Shown here: piece by piece, positions 16,048-24,845 of the stretch
How the letters are laid out: the number at the start of each line of letters is the position of its first letter
Position numbering within the stretch: position 1 is the stretch's first letter
Origin: UBA2040 sp002384725
Lineage (GTDB): Bacteria; Bacteroidota; Bacteroidia; Flavobacteriales_D; Crocinitomicaceae
Length of the DNA: 64,000 nt
Direction of reading: 5' to 3'
NCBI GenBank assembly: GCA_963926475.1
Contig: CAWUXE010000010.1
Location: 1-64,000, forward strand
Program-made: the position numbers and the translations under genes
Notes under the pieces: generated by a model
Database searches by the model: none
Seen by the model: the letters and a program-made list of their open reading frames with translations, nothing else
What the model was told of the DNA's origin: nothing

Positions 16048-17294
16048 TGTTGTATTACTTATTTGAATATTTCGACAAATCTAATATGCCAGGAGCTGGG
16101 CTTTTCCAGTTCATCTCTTTCCGAGCAGCTATGGCATTGATTTTATCATTGATAATATCTATTGTTTTTGGCAAAAAATTCATTAATAAGCTTAGTAAAC
16201 AACAAATCGGTGAAACTGTTCGTGACTTAGGTTTGGACGGTCAAATTGAAAAATCAGGCACGCCAACGATGGGTGGACTAATGATTCTTGCGGCTATTCT
16301 TATTCCCACTTTATTACTTGCCAAATTGCACAACATATATGTCATGACGATGCTTATCGCGACTGTTTGGTTGGGCTTAATCGGATTCATAGACGATTAT
16401 ATCAAAGTATTCCGCAAAAACAAACAAGGTTTAGCTGGGAAGTTTAAAGTGATTGGGCAAGTCGGTGTAGGAATCATCGTAGGATGCATGTTGTATTTCT
16501 CGAATGATGTTCAAGTCCATAAAAAAGTAAAAAACAATTATGTTCTTACAGTTGACGAAGAAGATGTAACAGATAGTCACGCGGCATTCGCTCAAACCGA
16601 AGGTTACAAGTGGATCAAAACACGCGACATGACCACTACTATTCCTTTTGTAAAAGACAACGAATTCAACTACAACTGGTTGATTGGTGATAAAGGAAAG
16701 GTCGCAGGTTGGATGCTCTTTATTCCAATTGTCATTTTCATCGTGATTGCCGTTTCCAATGGAGCAAATATGACCGACGGATTGGACGGATTGGCGACAG
16801 GAACTTCGGCTATTATCGGTCTCGCATTAGCCGTTTTTGCCTATGTCAGTTCCAATATTCGTTTCGCCGATTACCTCGATGTCATGTACATTCCTTATGC
16901 CGAGGAACTCGTAATATTCATCGCCGCATTTGTCGGTGCATGTATTGGATTCTTATGGTACAACTCCTACCCTGCTCAAGTGTTCATGGGCGATACAGGC
17001 TCGTTGGCTTTGGGTGGAATCATCGCTGTATTTGCCATTTCCATTCGAAAAGAGTTATTAATTCCAGTATTGTGTGGTGTTTTCTTAATTGAAAATCTCT
17101 CTGTTATCATGCAAGTTGTATGGTTCAAAATAACCAAGAGGCGTTTCGGCGAAGGCAGGCGAATTTTCCTCATGGCTCCACTCCACCATCATTACCAAAA
17201 GAAGGGCATTCACGAGGCAAAAATCGTGTCGAGATTCTGGATTGTAGCTATTCTTCTTGCAGTATTCACCATTGTAACACTGAAAATCCGTTAG
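16047..17294 (+). CDS. mraY: Phospho-MurNAc-pentapeptide translocase
   Basis: Integral membrane enzyme that makes lipid I from UDP-MurNAc-pentapeptide and undecaprenyl phosphate. Catalytic landmarks are GFIDDYIK near residue 113, NMTDGLDGLATG near 241, MGDTGSLALGG, and the histidine motif APLHHHYQKKGIHE near the end. At 415 residues it is about 55 longer than the E. coli enzyme. The excess is a hydrophilic segment at about residues 152-215, in one loop between membrane segments, as in other Bacteroidota MraY proteins. The TAG stop overlaps the GTG start of murD by one base. Confidence 0.96.
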   Translation: MLYYLFEYFDKSNMPGAGLFQFISFRAAMALILSLIISIVFGKKFINKLSKQQIGETVRDLGLDGQIEKSGTPTMGGLMILAAILIPTLLLAKLHNIYVMTMLIATVWLGLIGFIDDYIKVFRKNKQGLAGKFKVIGQVGVGIIVGCMLYFSNDVQVHKKVKNNYVLTVDEEDVTDSHAAFAQTEGYKWIKTRDMTTTIPFVKDNEFNYNWLIGDKGKVAGWMLFIPIVIFIVIAVSNGANMTDGLDGLATGTSAIIGLALAVFAYVSSNIRFADYLDVMYIPYAEELVIFIAAFVGACIGFLWYNSYPAQVFMGDTGSLALGGIIAVFAISIRKELLIPVLCGVFLIENLSVIMQVVWFKITKRRFGEGRRIFLMAPLHHHYQKKGIHEAKIVSRFWIVAILLAVFTIVTLKIR

Positions 17295-18637
17295 TGTCAA
17301 AATTTGGTAAACATATCGTTGTTTTGGGCGCTGGCGAAAGTGGCGTTGGTGCTGCTATTCTAGCGCAAAAGGAAGGCTATTCTGTATTTGTTTCAGACAA
17401 AGGAACAATCAAAGAGGAATACCGCTCTGCTTTACTTGAATATGGTATTGAATTCGAAGAAGGTACGCACTCTTTGGACCGCATTCAGGCAGCAGATTGC
17501 TTGGTGAAATCACCTGGAATCCCTTCAACGGTTCCATTTATAAAAGAATTCGCTGAAACGGGTAAAAAAGTGCTTTCAGAAATCGAATTCGCTGGTCCGT
17601 ATTGTAGAGCAAAAACGATCTGTATTACAGGAAGTAATGGCAAGACAACAACGACCATGTTGACTCACCATATTTTAAAAAAAGCGGGTATCAAAGTCGG
17701 CTTGGCTGGAAATGTTGGATACAGTTTTGCCAAACAAGTAGCACAAGAAGATTTTGATTGGATCGTCATTGAATTGAGCTCATTTCAACTAGAGGAAATG
17801 TACGATTTCAAAGCAGATATCTCCATACTATTGAATATTACTCCAGATCATTTAGACCGCTACGATTACGACATGCAGAAATATATGGACGCTAAGTTTC
17901 GCATACTTCAAAACCAAACAGAGAAAGACTGGTTCATCTACAATTTCGATGATCCGATTATAAAAGCAGAAATAGAAAAACGCAAACCCAATACCCAAAT
18001 GGCACCTTTCTCGCTCAAAGATGAGCAGAGTGTTGGTGGATATTTGGATCAAGAACAGCTTATTATCAACATCCATAAACAATTTACTATGTCAATCCAC
18101 GATTTAGCCCTAAAAGGCAAACACAACACCCAGAACTCTCTGGCGTCAGGTATCGCTGCGAGAGTATTAGAAATCAGAAACGAATCGATTCGTGAGAGTC
18201 TAACTGATTTCGTAAACGTCGAACACAGAATGGAATTCATTGCAAAAGTGCACGGAATCGAATTCATCAACGACTCGAAAGCAACCAACATAAACAGTAC
18301 TTGGTATGCTCTGGAATCGATGAATAAACCAACGGTTTGGATCGTTGGAGGTGTGGACAAAGGCAATGATTATTCTGAACTGGCTGAACTAGTTCAAGAT
18401 AAAGTCAAAGCAATTATTTGTCTAGGTAAAGAAAACAAGAAAATCATCAAAGCTTTCAAAGGCATAGTTGAAACTATCGTTGAAACTGAATCTGCTATGG
18501 AAGCTGTTGCTTATGCATACCGATTGGCGCAAAAGGAAGAAACAGTTTTACTTTCTCCAGCATGTGCAAGTTTTGACCTTTTTGAGAACTACGAGGACCG
18601 AGGAAATCAGTTCAAAAAAGCAGTAAGATCGTTGTAA
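17294..18637 (+). CDS. murD: UDP-MurNAc-L-alanine:D-glutamate ligase
   Basis: MurD adds D-glutamate to UDP-MurNAc-Ala. I place the start at the GTG overlapping the mraY stop, giving 447 residues beginning MSKFGKHIVVLGAGESG. The frame is open upstream inside mraY, but that extension does not resemble MurD. The ATP-binding loop is TGSNGKTTTT, the central domain contains ITPDHLDRYD, and the C-terminal domain has INDSKATN and VWIVGGVDKGNDY. It lies 1 bp before the unknown gene at 18639. Confidence 0.95.
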   Translation: MSKFGKHIVVLGAGESGVGAAILAQKEGYSVFVSDKGTIKEEYRSALLEYGIEFEEGTHSLDRIQAADCLVKSPGIPSTVPFIKEFAETGKKVLSEIEFAGPYCRAKTICITGSNGKTTTTMLTHHILKKAGIKVGLAGNVGYSFAKQVAQEDFDWIVIELSSFQLEEMYDFKADISILLNITPDHLDRYDYDMQKYMDAKFRILQNQTEKDWFIYNFDDPIIKAEIEKRKPNTQMAPFSLKDEQSVGGYLDQEQLIINIHKQFTMSIHDLALKGKHNTQNSLASGIAARVLEIRNESIRESLTDFVNVEHRMEFIAKVHGIEFINDSKATNINSTWYALESMNKPTVWIVGGVDKGNDYSELAELVQDKVKAIICLGKENKKIIKAFKGIVETIVETESAMEAVAYAYRLAQKEETVLLSPACASFDLFENYEDRGNQFKKAVRSL

Positions 18638-18638
18638 G

Positions 18639-19040
18639 ATGACTGCGCGCAACGAACTCCATATCAATTCGGCACTTCAGCTCCTTCAAGCGCGAAAAGA
18701 TGCCCTTGATCGGATTAATCGTGCACCAATGCGAGCGCATGGAAAAGTTCTCGGAAAGGATGTTTTTACTTGGTTCGATTATCAGGTCGATGACTTGGTG
18801 AATACCATTCTCTCTTTCCCATATCCAGTGCATTGGATTACGGAAAAAGGCGAAGTGAAAGAAGTTTTGAAGCACACAAAAGGTACAGTCGAAAAAATAA
18901 AAACAATTGCGATTTACGAATCGCCGCGCTTTGAACTTTCTCAAGAACATGCAGAACTTATCACCAATTGCATTTCAACCGATTCAATAGAAGGCGCAAT
19001 AATGATGAAATCCGTTAAACAAGAAAAAGTGTTATACTGA
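18639..19040 (+). CDS. Unknown protein inside the division/cell wall cluster
   Basis: I do not recognise this 133-residue protein. It is soluble, with no signal peptide or membrane segment. The N-terminal 30 residues are helical and basic (LQLLQARKDALDRINRAP). A mixed region follows (KDVFTWFDYQVDDLVNTIL, then HWITEKGEVKEVLKHTKGT). It starts 1 bp after murD and shares its strand and base composition, so it is probably translated as part of the operon. A 76-bp gap without a gene separates it from ftsW. No standard dcw gene normally sits at this position. It might be a lineage-specific division factor or a passenger. Confidence 0.6.
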   Translation: MTARNELHINSALQLLQARKDALDRINRAPMRAHGKVLGKDVFTWFDYQVDDLVNTILSFPYPVHWITEKGEVKEVLKHTKGTVEKIKTIAIYESPRFELSQEHAELITNCISTDSIEGAIMMKSVKQEKVLY

Positions 19041-19116
19041 TCACTGGAGATATGGCCGATTGGCAAGCAAACTAACAATACATCGAAGAGTTTATTGACT
19101 CCTTCAAAAAATAAAA

Positions 19117-20262
19117 ATGAACAAGTATTTAGACTATTTAAAAGGCGATCGAGTCATTTGGATCATCACGTTATTGATGTTGGCTTTTTCGTTGGTGAGT
19201 GTCTACAGTTTTGTGCCTATTTTGGTCAAAATTGAAGGCGGCACACCCTTTAAATATTTGTTTAAACACTTTGTCTATGTCCTCATCGGATTAGGCTTAA
19301 TGCTGTGGGTACATCGAAAGGATCCCAAGTATTTTTCAATGCTTTCGAAACTAGCTTTTTACTTAGCCGTCGGACTCCTCCTTTTCACCTTCTTTTTTGG
19401 AGCGAAGGTGAATGGTGCTGGTCGCTGGGTTAGCATTCCTTTTGTAGGATTAACGTTTCAATCATCCGATTTCGCCAAGCTTGCCATCATCGTTTATTTA
19501 TCGCGGTTGATGGTCAAGAAAAGCAAGTTAATGAACGACTGGAAAAAGGGGTTTTGGCCAATAATGTTGCCGATATTTATCATATGTGGATTGATAGTAA
19601 AGGATAATTTTTCGACAGCAGCCATACTTTTTTCTATTTGTTTAGTCATGCTTTTTTTAGGCAAAGTACCCTTCGGAAAAATTGCCATAATACTTGGTAG
19701 TGGCGCCATTTTTGTCGCCTGCTTAGTCGGGTTGCAGAAAGCCGTACCAGAAATAAACTTACTTCCTCGACTTGAAACTTGGGAAAACCGAATTCTCAAT
19801 CGAATGGACGATGAGAAGAACGTTGCTGCAAATGCTCAGGCATTGAACGCTAAACTCGGAATTTACAACGGAGGCTTGATGGGACAAGGCGTTGGCGACG
19901 GCAAACTCAAAGAGTACATTCCCGAAGCATACGCCGATTTTTACTACGCTAGTTTTGTGGAGGAATTTGGAATAATCTCAGCTGTTTTTCTTATCTTATT
20001 GTACCTCATATTGCTGTTCCGAATTATAAAAATTGCCTTGCGCTCTGACAAACTATTTGAAACATACCTGTGCATCGGTATTGGGATATTGTTGCTCAGT
20101 CAAGCATCAGTAAACATGCTCGTCTGCACTGGCATATTTCCCGTCACAGGTCAAAATATGCCATTACTCGCCATGGGTGGATCCGCATTGATTATGACGT
20201 GTTTGAGCATAGGAATTATTCAAAGTATAGCTTACAGACAAATGAAAACAACGAACGAATGA
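19117..20262 (+). CDS. ftsW: SEDS-family septal peptidoglycan polymerase
   Basis: FtsW polymerises lipid II at the septum together with the class B penicillin-binding protein. The 381 residues contain about nine or ten membrane segments. SEDS signatures include NGAGRWVSIPFVGLTFQSSDFAK, DFYYASFVEEFG and, near the C-terminus, FPVTGQNMPLLAMGGSALIM. Its place between murD and murG is canonical for ftsW, as opposed to rodA. The TGA stop overlaps the murG ATG. Confidence 0.95.
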   Translation: MNKYLDYLKGDRVIWIITLLMLAFSLVSVYSFVPILVKIEGGTPFKYLFKHFVYVLIGLGLMLWVHRKDPKYFSMLSKLAFYLAVGLLLFTFFFGAKVNGAGRWVSIPFVGLTFQSSDFAKLAIIVYLSRLMVKKSKLMNDWKKGFWPIMLPIFIICGLIVKDNFSTAAILFSICLVMLFLGKVPFGKIAIILGSGAIFVACLVGLQKAVPEINLLPRLETWENRILNRMDDEKNVAANAQALNAKLGIYNGGLMGQGVGDGKLKEYIPEAYADFYYASFVEEFGIISAVFLILLYLILLFRIIKIALRSDKLFETYLCIGIGILLLSQASVNMLVCTGIFPVTGQNMPLLAMGGSALIMTCLSIGIIQSIAYRQMKTTNE

Positions 20263-21362
20263 AGTTAGAACGCGTTATCATATCAGGTGGTGGAACGGGT
20301 GGACACATCTTTCCTGCCGTTGCTATTGCGGACGAAATCAAGAAAAGAAATCCGGAAGTAGACATCTTTTTTATTGGCGCCAAAGGAAAAATGGAAATGG
20401 AAAAAGTTCCTGCCGCTGGTTACAAAATTGAAGGTTTAGATATCCGCGGATTTCAACGAAAATTGACTTTGTCCAACTTTGTATTGCCATTTAAAATAAT
20501 TTCAAGCCTTTGTAAAGCTCGTGGCATTATCAAAAAGTTCAAGCCGCAAGTTGTGATTGGTGTGGGCGGATATGCTTCAGGTCCAACGCTGCAAATGGCC
20601 AACTTATTGAATATTCCCACTTTGTTGCAAGAACAAAATTCCTACCCAGGCAAAACCAATCGTATTCTAGCCAAAAAAGCACATGCTATTTGCGTTGCCT
20701 ACGAAAATTTGGAAACCGTTTTTGAAAAAGAAAAGATTCACTTTACAGGTAATCCTGTTCGATTATCTGCTATTCCAACTTCTAAAGAACAGACGGAAGC
20801 AAGGCGAAAAATGGGTCTGAATCCAGATAAACCAACTGTACTCATCATTGGTGGAAGCCTTGGCGCAAGAACATTGAATCAATCGGTTATGGCCCACGTA
20901 AAAACCATTGTAGAATCTGAAGTACAAATCGTATGGCAATGCGGTAAATTCTATTTGGATAAAATCACGGAAGAATTAAAAGATTCCAAACCGGAAAACC
21001 TGCATTTTAGCGCCTTTATTCAAGACATGGCAACGGCGTATCAAGCGAGTGATGTTATAATTTCGCGCGCCGGGGCCCTTTCTGTTTCTGAGTTATGCTT
21101 GGTAGGAAAACCTTCGATACTCGTCCCTTCACCCAATGTGGCTGAAGACCACCAAACAAAAAACGCGATGGCCCTTGTCAAAAAAGACGCAGCTATTTTG
21201 ATAAAAGATCACGAAGCAGAACTAATGTTAATCCCTAAGGCTTTGGAATTATATCGAAACAAGACGAAAAGCGCATCTTTAAGTGAAAATATACTGAAAA
21301 TGGGGAAACCCCGCGCAGCACAGGACATTGTTGACGTAATTGAATCTGTTGCACAGAAATGA
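20259..21362 (+). CDS. murG: UDP-GlcNAc:lipid I N-acetylglucosaminyltransferase
   Basis: MurG converts lipid I to lipid II on the inner face of the membrane. From the ATG at 20259, in an ATGA overlap with ftsW, the protein has 367 residues. The frame extends upstream within ftsW, but those residues are not MurG-like. Signatures are SGGGTGGHIFPAVAIADEI at the N-terminus, GVGGYASGP, LLQEQNSYPGKTNR, IIGGSLGARTLN and SRAGALSVSEL. The end overlaps murC by 4 bp. Confidence 0.96.
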   Translation: MKLERVIISGGGTGGHIFPAVAIADEIKKRNPEVDIFFIGAKGKMEMEKVPAAGYKIEGLDIRGFQRKLTLSNFVLPFKIISSLCKARGIIKKFKPQVVIGVGGYASGPTLQMANLLNIPTLLQEQNSYPGKTNRILAKKAHAICVAYENLETVFEKEKIHFTGNPVRLSAIPTSKEQTEARRKMGLNPDKPTVLIIGGSLGARTLNQSVMAHVKTIVESEVQIVWQCGKFYLDKITEELKDSKPENLHFSAFIQDMATAYQASDVIISRAGALSVSELCLVGKPSILVPSPNVAEDHQTKNAMALVKKDAAILIKDHEAELMLIPKALELYRNKTKSASLSENILKMGKPRAAQDIVDVIESVAQK

Positions 21363-22741
21363 GACAGCTAGACAACATATTGCTTTCATCGTACAAAAAG
21401 GTCTATTTTTTGGGTATCGGTGGCATTGGTATGTCTGCTCTGGCAAAATATTTTTTAGCGGAAAATTATGAGGTTGGTGGATACGATAAAACCAACACCA
21501 AACTGACCGATCAATTAATCGAAGCGGGTGCTGAAATACATTTTGAAGATTTGGGCGCTGGTGTTCCTGAAAAATTCAAAGACAAGTCAAATACACTGAT
21601 TATCCGAACACCAGCCGTACCAGCCGATTTTGGAGAGTTATTGTATTTTCAAAATGCTGGATATTCGCTCTTCAAACGTTCTGAAATACTCGGTATTTTA
21701 ACGCGAAACTACAAAGGACTGGGGATTGCTGGAACGCATGGCAAAACCACAACAAGTACTCTTCTAGCTCATATTCTTAACGAAAGCGAGTTACATTGCA
21801 ATGCCTTTTTAGGGGGAATTTCAAGCAATTTCAACACGAACTACATTGGACACCCAGATGCAGAATACACAGTAATTGAAGCCGACGAATTTGATAGAAG
21901 TTTTCTTCAATTGAAACCACACGCAGCTATTGTGACTGCAATGGACGCTGACCATCTGGATATCTACGGAACAGAGGAAAAATTTCAAGAAGGATTTGAA
22001 GAATTTGTTGCCTTGATAGAAACAGATGGTTTGCTGATTTACAAGTATGGCTTACCGCTTGAAAGTGAATGTCCTCAGCTCTCCTACGCCGTCAATAACA
22101 ATGACGCCGATTTTACAATTGAAGATATTCGGTTTGAAAACGAAAAGTTTCTATTCACGGTAATTGGACCGCAGTGGGAATGGGAAAATGTCGAACTCGG
22201 CATCCCTGGAATTCACAATGCAGAAAACGCTTTGTCTTGTATCATTCTTTGTTTGTGGCTCGGTTTGTCCGAAGAAACAATTCGACATGGTCTTTCCACT
22301 TTCAGAGGAGTGAAACGTCGTTTTGAATACCATATTCGAACCGAAGACTTTGTTTATCTCGACGACTACGCGCACCACCCTACCGAAATCAAATCTTTGT
22401 TGGACTCTATCGATTTAATCTATCCGAATCGGAAAAAAGTGGGTGTATTTCAACCTCATTTGTTCTCTCGTACACGTGACTTTTTTGATGGTTTTGTGGA
22501 GCAATTATCACGTTTGGACGAATGTATACTCATGCCCATTTATCCGGCCAGAGAAAACCCCATTGAAGGAATCACCAGCGAAAAATTACTGGAAAAAATC
22601 ACCTCTCCTAAAAAGATTTTATTGTCTCCCGATGCCATACCAAAGTACGTTTCCAATATGAAGGATTCGATACTTATGACCATCGGAGCCGGTGATATTG
22701 ATCGAATAGTTGAACCCATCAAATTGACCAAAAAAGGATGA
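21359..22741 (+). CDS. murC: UDP-N-acetylmuramate:L-alanine ligase
   Basis: MurC attaches the first stem residue, L-alanine, to UDP-MurNAc. The 460 residues show the N-terminal Rossmann motif FLGIGGIGMSALAKYF, the ATP loop IAGTHGKTTTS, VIEADEFDRSF and the C-terminal YLDDYAHHPTEIKSLL and FQPHLFSRT. It overlaps murG upstream and ftsQ downstream, each as ATGA. Confidence 0.96.
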   Translation: MRQLDNILLSSYKKVYFLGIGGIGMSALAKYFLAENYEVGGYDKTNTKLTDQLIEAGAEIHFEDLGAGVPEKFKDKSNTLIIRTPAVPADFGELLYFQNAGYSLFKRSEILGILTRNYKGLGIAGTHGKTTTSTLLAHILNESELHCNAFLGGISSNFNTNYIGHPDAEYTVIEADEFDRSFLQLKPHAAIVTAMDADHLDIYGTEEKFQEGFEEFVALIETDGLLIYKYGLPLESECPQLSYAVNNNDADFTIEDIRFENEKFLFTVIGPQWEWENVELGIPGIHNAENALSCIILCLWLGLSEETIRHGLSTFRGVKRRFEYHIRTEDFVYLDDYAHHPTEIKSLLDSIDLIYPNRKKVGVFQPHLFSRTRDFFDGFVEQLSRLDECILMPIYPARENPIEGITSEKLLEKITSPKKILLSPDAIPKYVSNMKDSILMTIGAGDIDRIVEPIKLTKKG

Positions 22742-23532
22742 AACCTTGGATGAAAATATCACTGATTGGTGTGGGCATTGCGCTCTTCTTTCTCTTAGTT
22801 GGCGTGGTGTTCAAGGCGCAAGACGAAACTGTGATGAATCCGCCTAACATTATTGTCCCTCCAAATGGTGAAAATTTATTTATTACAGAAGAAGAATTAT
22901 ACCAGAGATTATTGGCCGAAGGAATCTTATTTCCAGGTCAAACTTTCGCACAATTAGACGTTGAATTAATCGAAAAAACAATCACCGAAATGGGCGAAAT
23001 CAAGTCCGTTAAAGTTTTTACATCCATTGGTGCCAATTGGGCCATTGAGGTGGAATTACGTAAACCTATCGCACGAATTTTCAATCAATACAACGAAAGC
23101 TTCTACTTAGATAGCGAAGGTCATACGTTGTCGCCAAGAAATCTACATACGGCTCGAGTTGTTGTTGTCAACGGAGAAATTCCAGACCGATTGAACTCCC
23201 CGCCAGTAGCAGAGCTAATTAACAATGATTCCTTGAAAAGTATTCGGAAACTCGACGATGTATATCGAATAACGAATTATGTTTGTAATGACCCATTTCT
23301 TCTTGCGCAAATCGCACAGATACACTACAACAAACGAGGTGAATTTGTATTGATACCGCAAGTTGGAGACCATTTAATAGTCTTTGGCTCAGCACTTACT
23401 GAAAAGGAAGTTTCAGAAAAATTTGAAAAGCTCAAGACCTTCTACAAACATGGTTTGCCATATGAAGGGTGGGAAAAATACGACGAAATAAACCTCAAAT
23501 ACGAGGGTCAAATAGTTTGTAAGAAAAAATAA
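22738..23532 (+). CDS. ftsQ: Cell division protein FtsQ
   Basis: A 264-residue bitopic protein in the usual place between murC and ftsA. It has one N-terminal membrane segment (about residues 7-25), then a POTRA-like domain (FITEEELYQRLL...QTFAQLDVELIEKTI) and an FtsQ-type beta domain (WAIEVELRKPIARIFN...FYLDSEGHTL). FtsQ bridges early and late divisome proteins. The assignment relies on position plus the recognisable KPIARI...YLDxEG pattern. Confidence 0.9.
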   Translation: MKPWMKISLIGVGIALFFLLVGVVFKAQDETVMNPPNIIVPPNGENLFITEEELYQRLLAEGILFPGQTFAQLDVELIEKTITEMGEIKSVKVFTSIGANWAIEVELRKPIARIFNQYNESFYLDSEGHTLSPRNLHTARVVVVNGEIPDRLNSPPVAELINNDSLKSIRKLDDVYRITNYVCNDPFLLAQIAQIHYNKRGEFVLIPQVGDHLIVFGSALTEKEVSEKFEKLKTFYKHGLPYEGWEKYDEINLKYEGQIVCKKK

Positions 23533-23536
23533 GTAT

Positions 23537-24823
23537 ATGTCAAAAGTAGTAATAGGCTTGGATATTGGAACAACGAAGATCGCTTGTTTCGTTGGTCGTA
23601 AAAACGAACACGGTAAGATTGAAATCCTAGCAATGGGATCGAGTGAATCACTTGGGGTCATACGCGGAATCGTAGCCAATATCGAAAAGACAGTACTATC
23701 GATTCAAGCAGCTGTTGAAGCCGCTCAAGAATCGATGGACGAACGCTACGAAGTCACTCTACACAGCGTAAATGTGGGTATTGCAGGTCAACATATCAAA
23801 AGTTTACAACACAGAGGAATTCATACGAGAAACCAAGTTGTGAATGAAATCAGTCAAATGGACATCGATGCCTTGGTGGAAGACATGTACAAATTGGTTA
23901 TGCAACCAGGTGAAGAAATCATTACGGTAATTCCACAAGAATATATCGTTGACAACGAGCAAGGAATTAAAGACCCTATCGGTCACGCTGGCGTTCGTTT
24001 AGAAGCGAATTTCCATATCATTACTGGAAACGTAGGTGCTGTTTTGAACATCAATAAATGTGTTCAGAAAGCAGGTTTAGAAGTAAAAGACATCATTTTA
24101 GAACCAATCGCGTCAGCAGAATCTGTTCTTTCTGAGGAAGAAAAAGAAGCGGGAGTTGTTTTAGTGGATATAGGTGGTGGAACAACAGACATCGCAATTT
24201 TCCACGATGGAATTATTCGCCACACTGCGGTTATTCCTTTTGGAGGAAACGTGATTACAGACGATATTAAAGAAGGTTGTATGATAATGAAACGTCAAGC
24301 GGAAATGTTGAAACGTAAATTTGGTTCAGCCTTGGCCAGCGAAAGCAGTGAAAACGAAGTAGTTTGTATCCCTGGTTTACGCGGAAAAGAGCCAAAAGAA
24401 ATTACGCTTCGTAATTTGGCGAATATCATCCAGAGTCGAATGGAAGAAATCATCGAATTGGTACATTACGAAATTCGCAATTCTGGCTACGAGAAAAAAC
24501 TAATTGGTGGAATTGTAGTTACAGGCGGTGGTGCCGAAATGAAGCACATGACACAATTGTTCGAATATGTAACGGGAATGGATACACGAATTGGATATCC
24601 AACTGAGCACTTAGCGAACAACAACAAAATTGAGAATTTAACGAGTCCAATGTACTCAACGGGTATAGGGCTTGTATTGAAAGGATTCGAAAAAGACGAA
24701 ACAACGGAAGCTGTTTCCAAAAAAGAGTCGAATGCCGTTAAAACGCATTCAAAAAAATCAAGAGGATCATTCTTTGACAAAATCATCGCGACGAGTAAAG
24801 AATGGTTTACAGAAGAAGATTAG
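23537..24823 (+). CDS. ftsA: Cell division protein FtsA
   Basis: FtsA is an actin-like ATPase that tethers FtsZ to the membrane. The 428 residues contain the phosphate-1 motif VVIGLDIGTTKIACFVG at the N-terminus, the 1C-domain region SVNVGIAGQHIKSL, the phosphate-2 motif VVLVDIGGGTTDIAIF and the adenosine motif GIVVTGGGAEMKHM. The last residues (SFFDKIIATSKEWF) form a likely amphipathic membrane-binding helix. It starts 4 bp after ftsQ. Confidence 0.96.
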   Translation: MSKVVIGLDIGTTKIACFVGRKNEHGKIEILAMGSSESLGVIRGIVANIEKTVLSIQAAVEAAQESMDERYEVTLHSVNVGIAGQHIKSLQHRGIHTRNQVVNEISQMDIDALVEDMYKLVMQPGEEIITVIPQEYIVDNEQGIKDPIGHAGVRLEANFHIITGNVGAVLNINKCVQKAGLEVKDIILEPIASAESVLSEEEKEAGVVLVDIGGGTTDIAIFHDGIIRHTAVIPFGGNVITDDIKEGCMIMKRQAEMLKRKFGSALASESSENEVVCIPGLRGKEPKEITLRNLANIIQSRMEEIIELVHYEIRNSGYEKKLIGGIVVTGGGAEMKHMTQLFEYVTGMDTRIGYPTEHLANNNKIENLTSPMYSTGIGLVLKGFEKDETTEAVSKKESNAVKTHSKKSRGSFFDKIIATSKEWFTEED

Positions 24824-24845
24824 AATAAAGCAAAAATTAGAAAAA

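Noticed and set aside
19041..19116. Possible continuation ITGDMADWQAN...QYIEEFIDSFKK after the unknown gene
   Set aside because: The frame is interrupted by a TAA and has no match I know; it is too short to claim a frameshifted extension.
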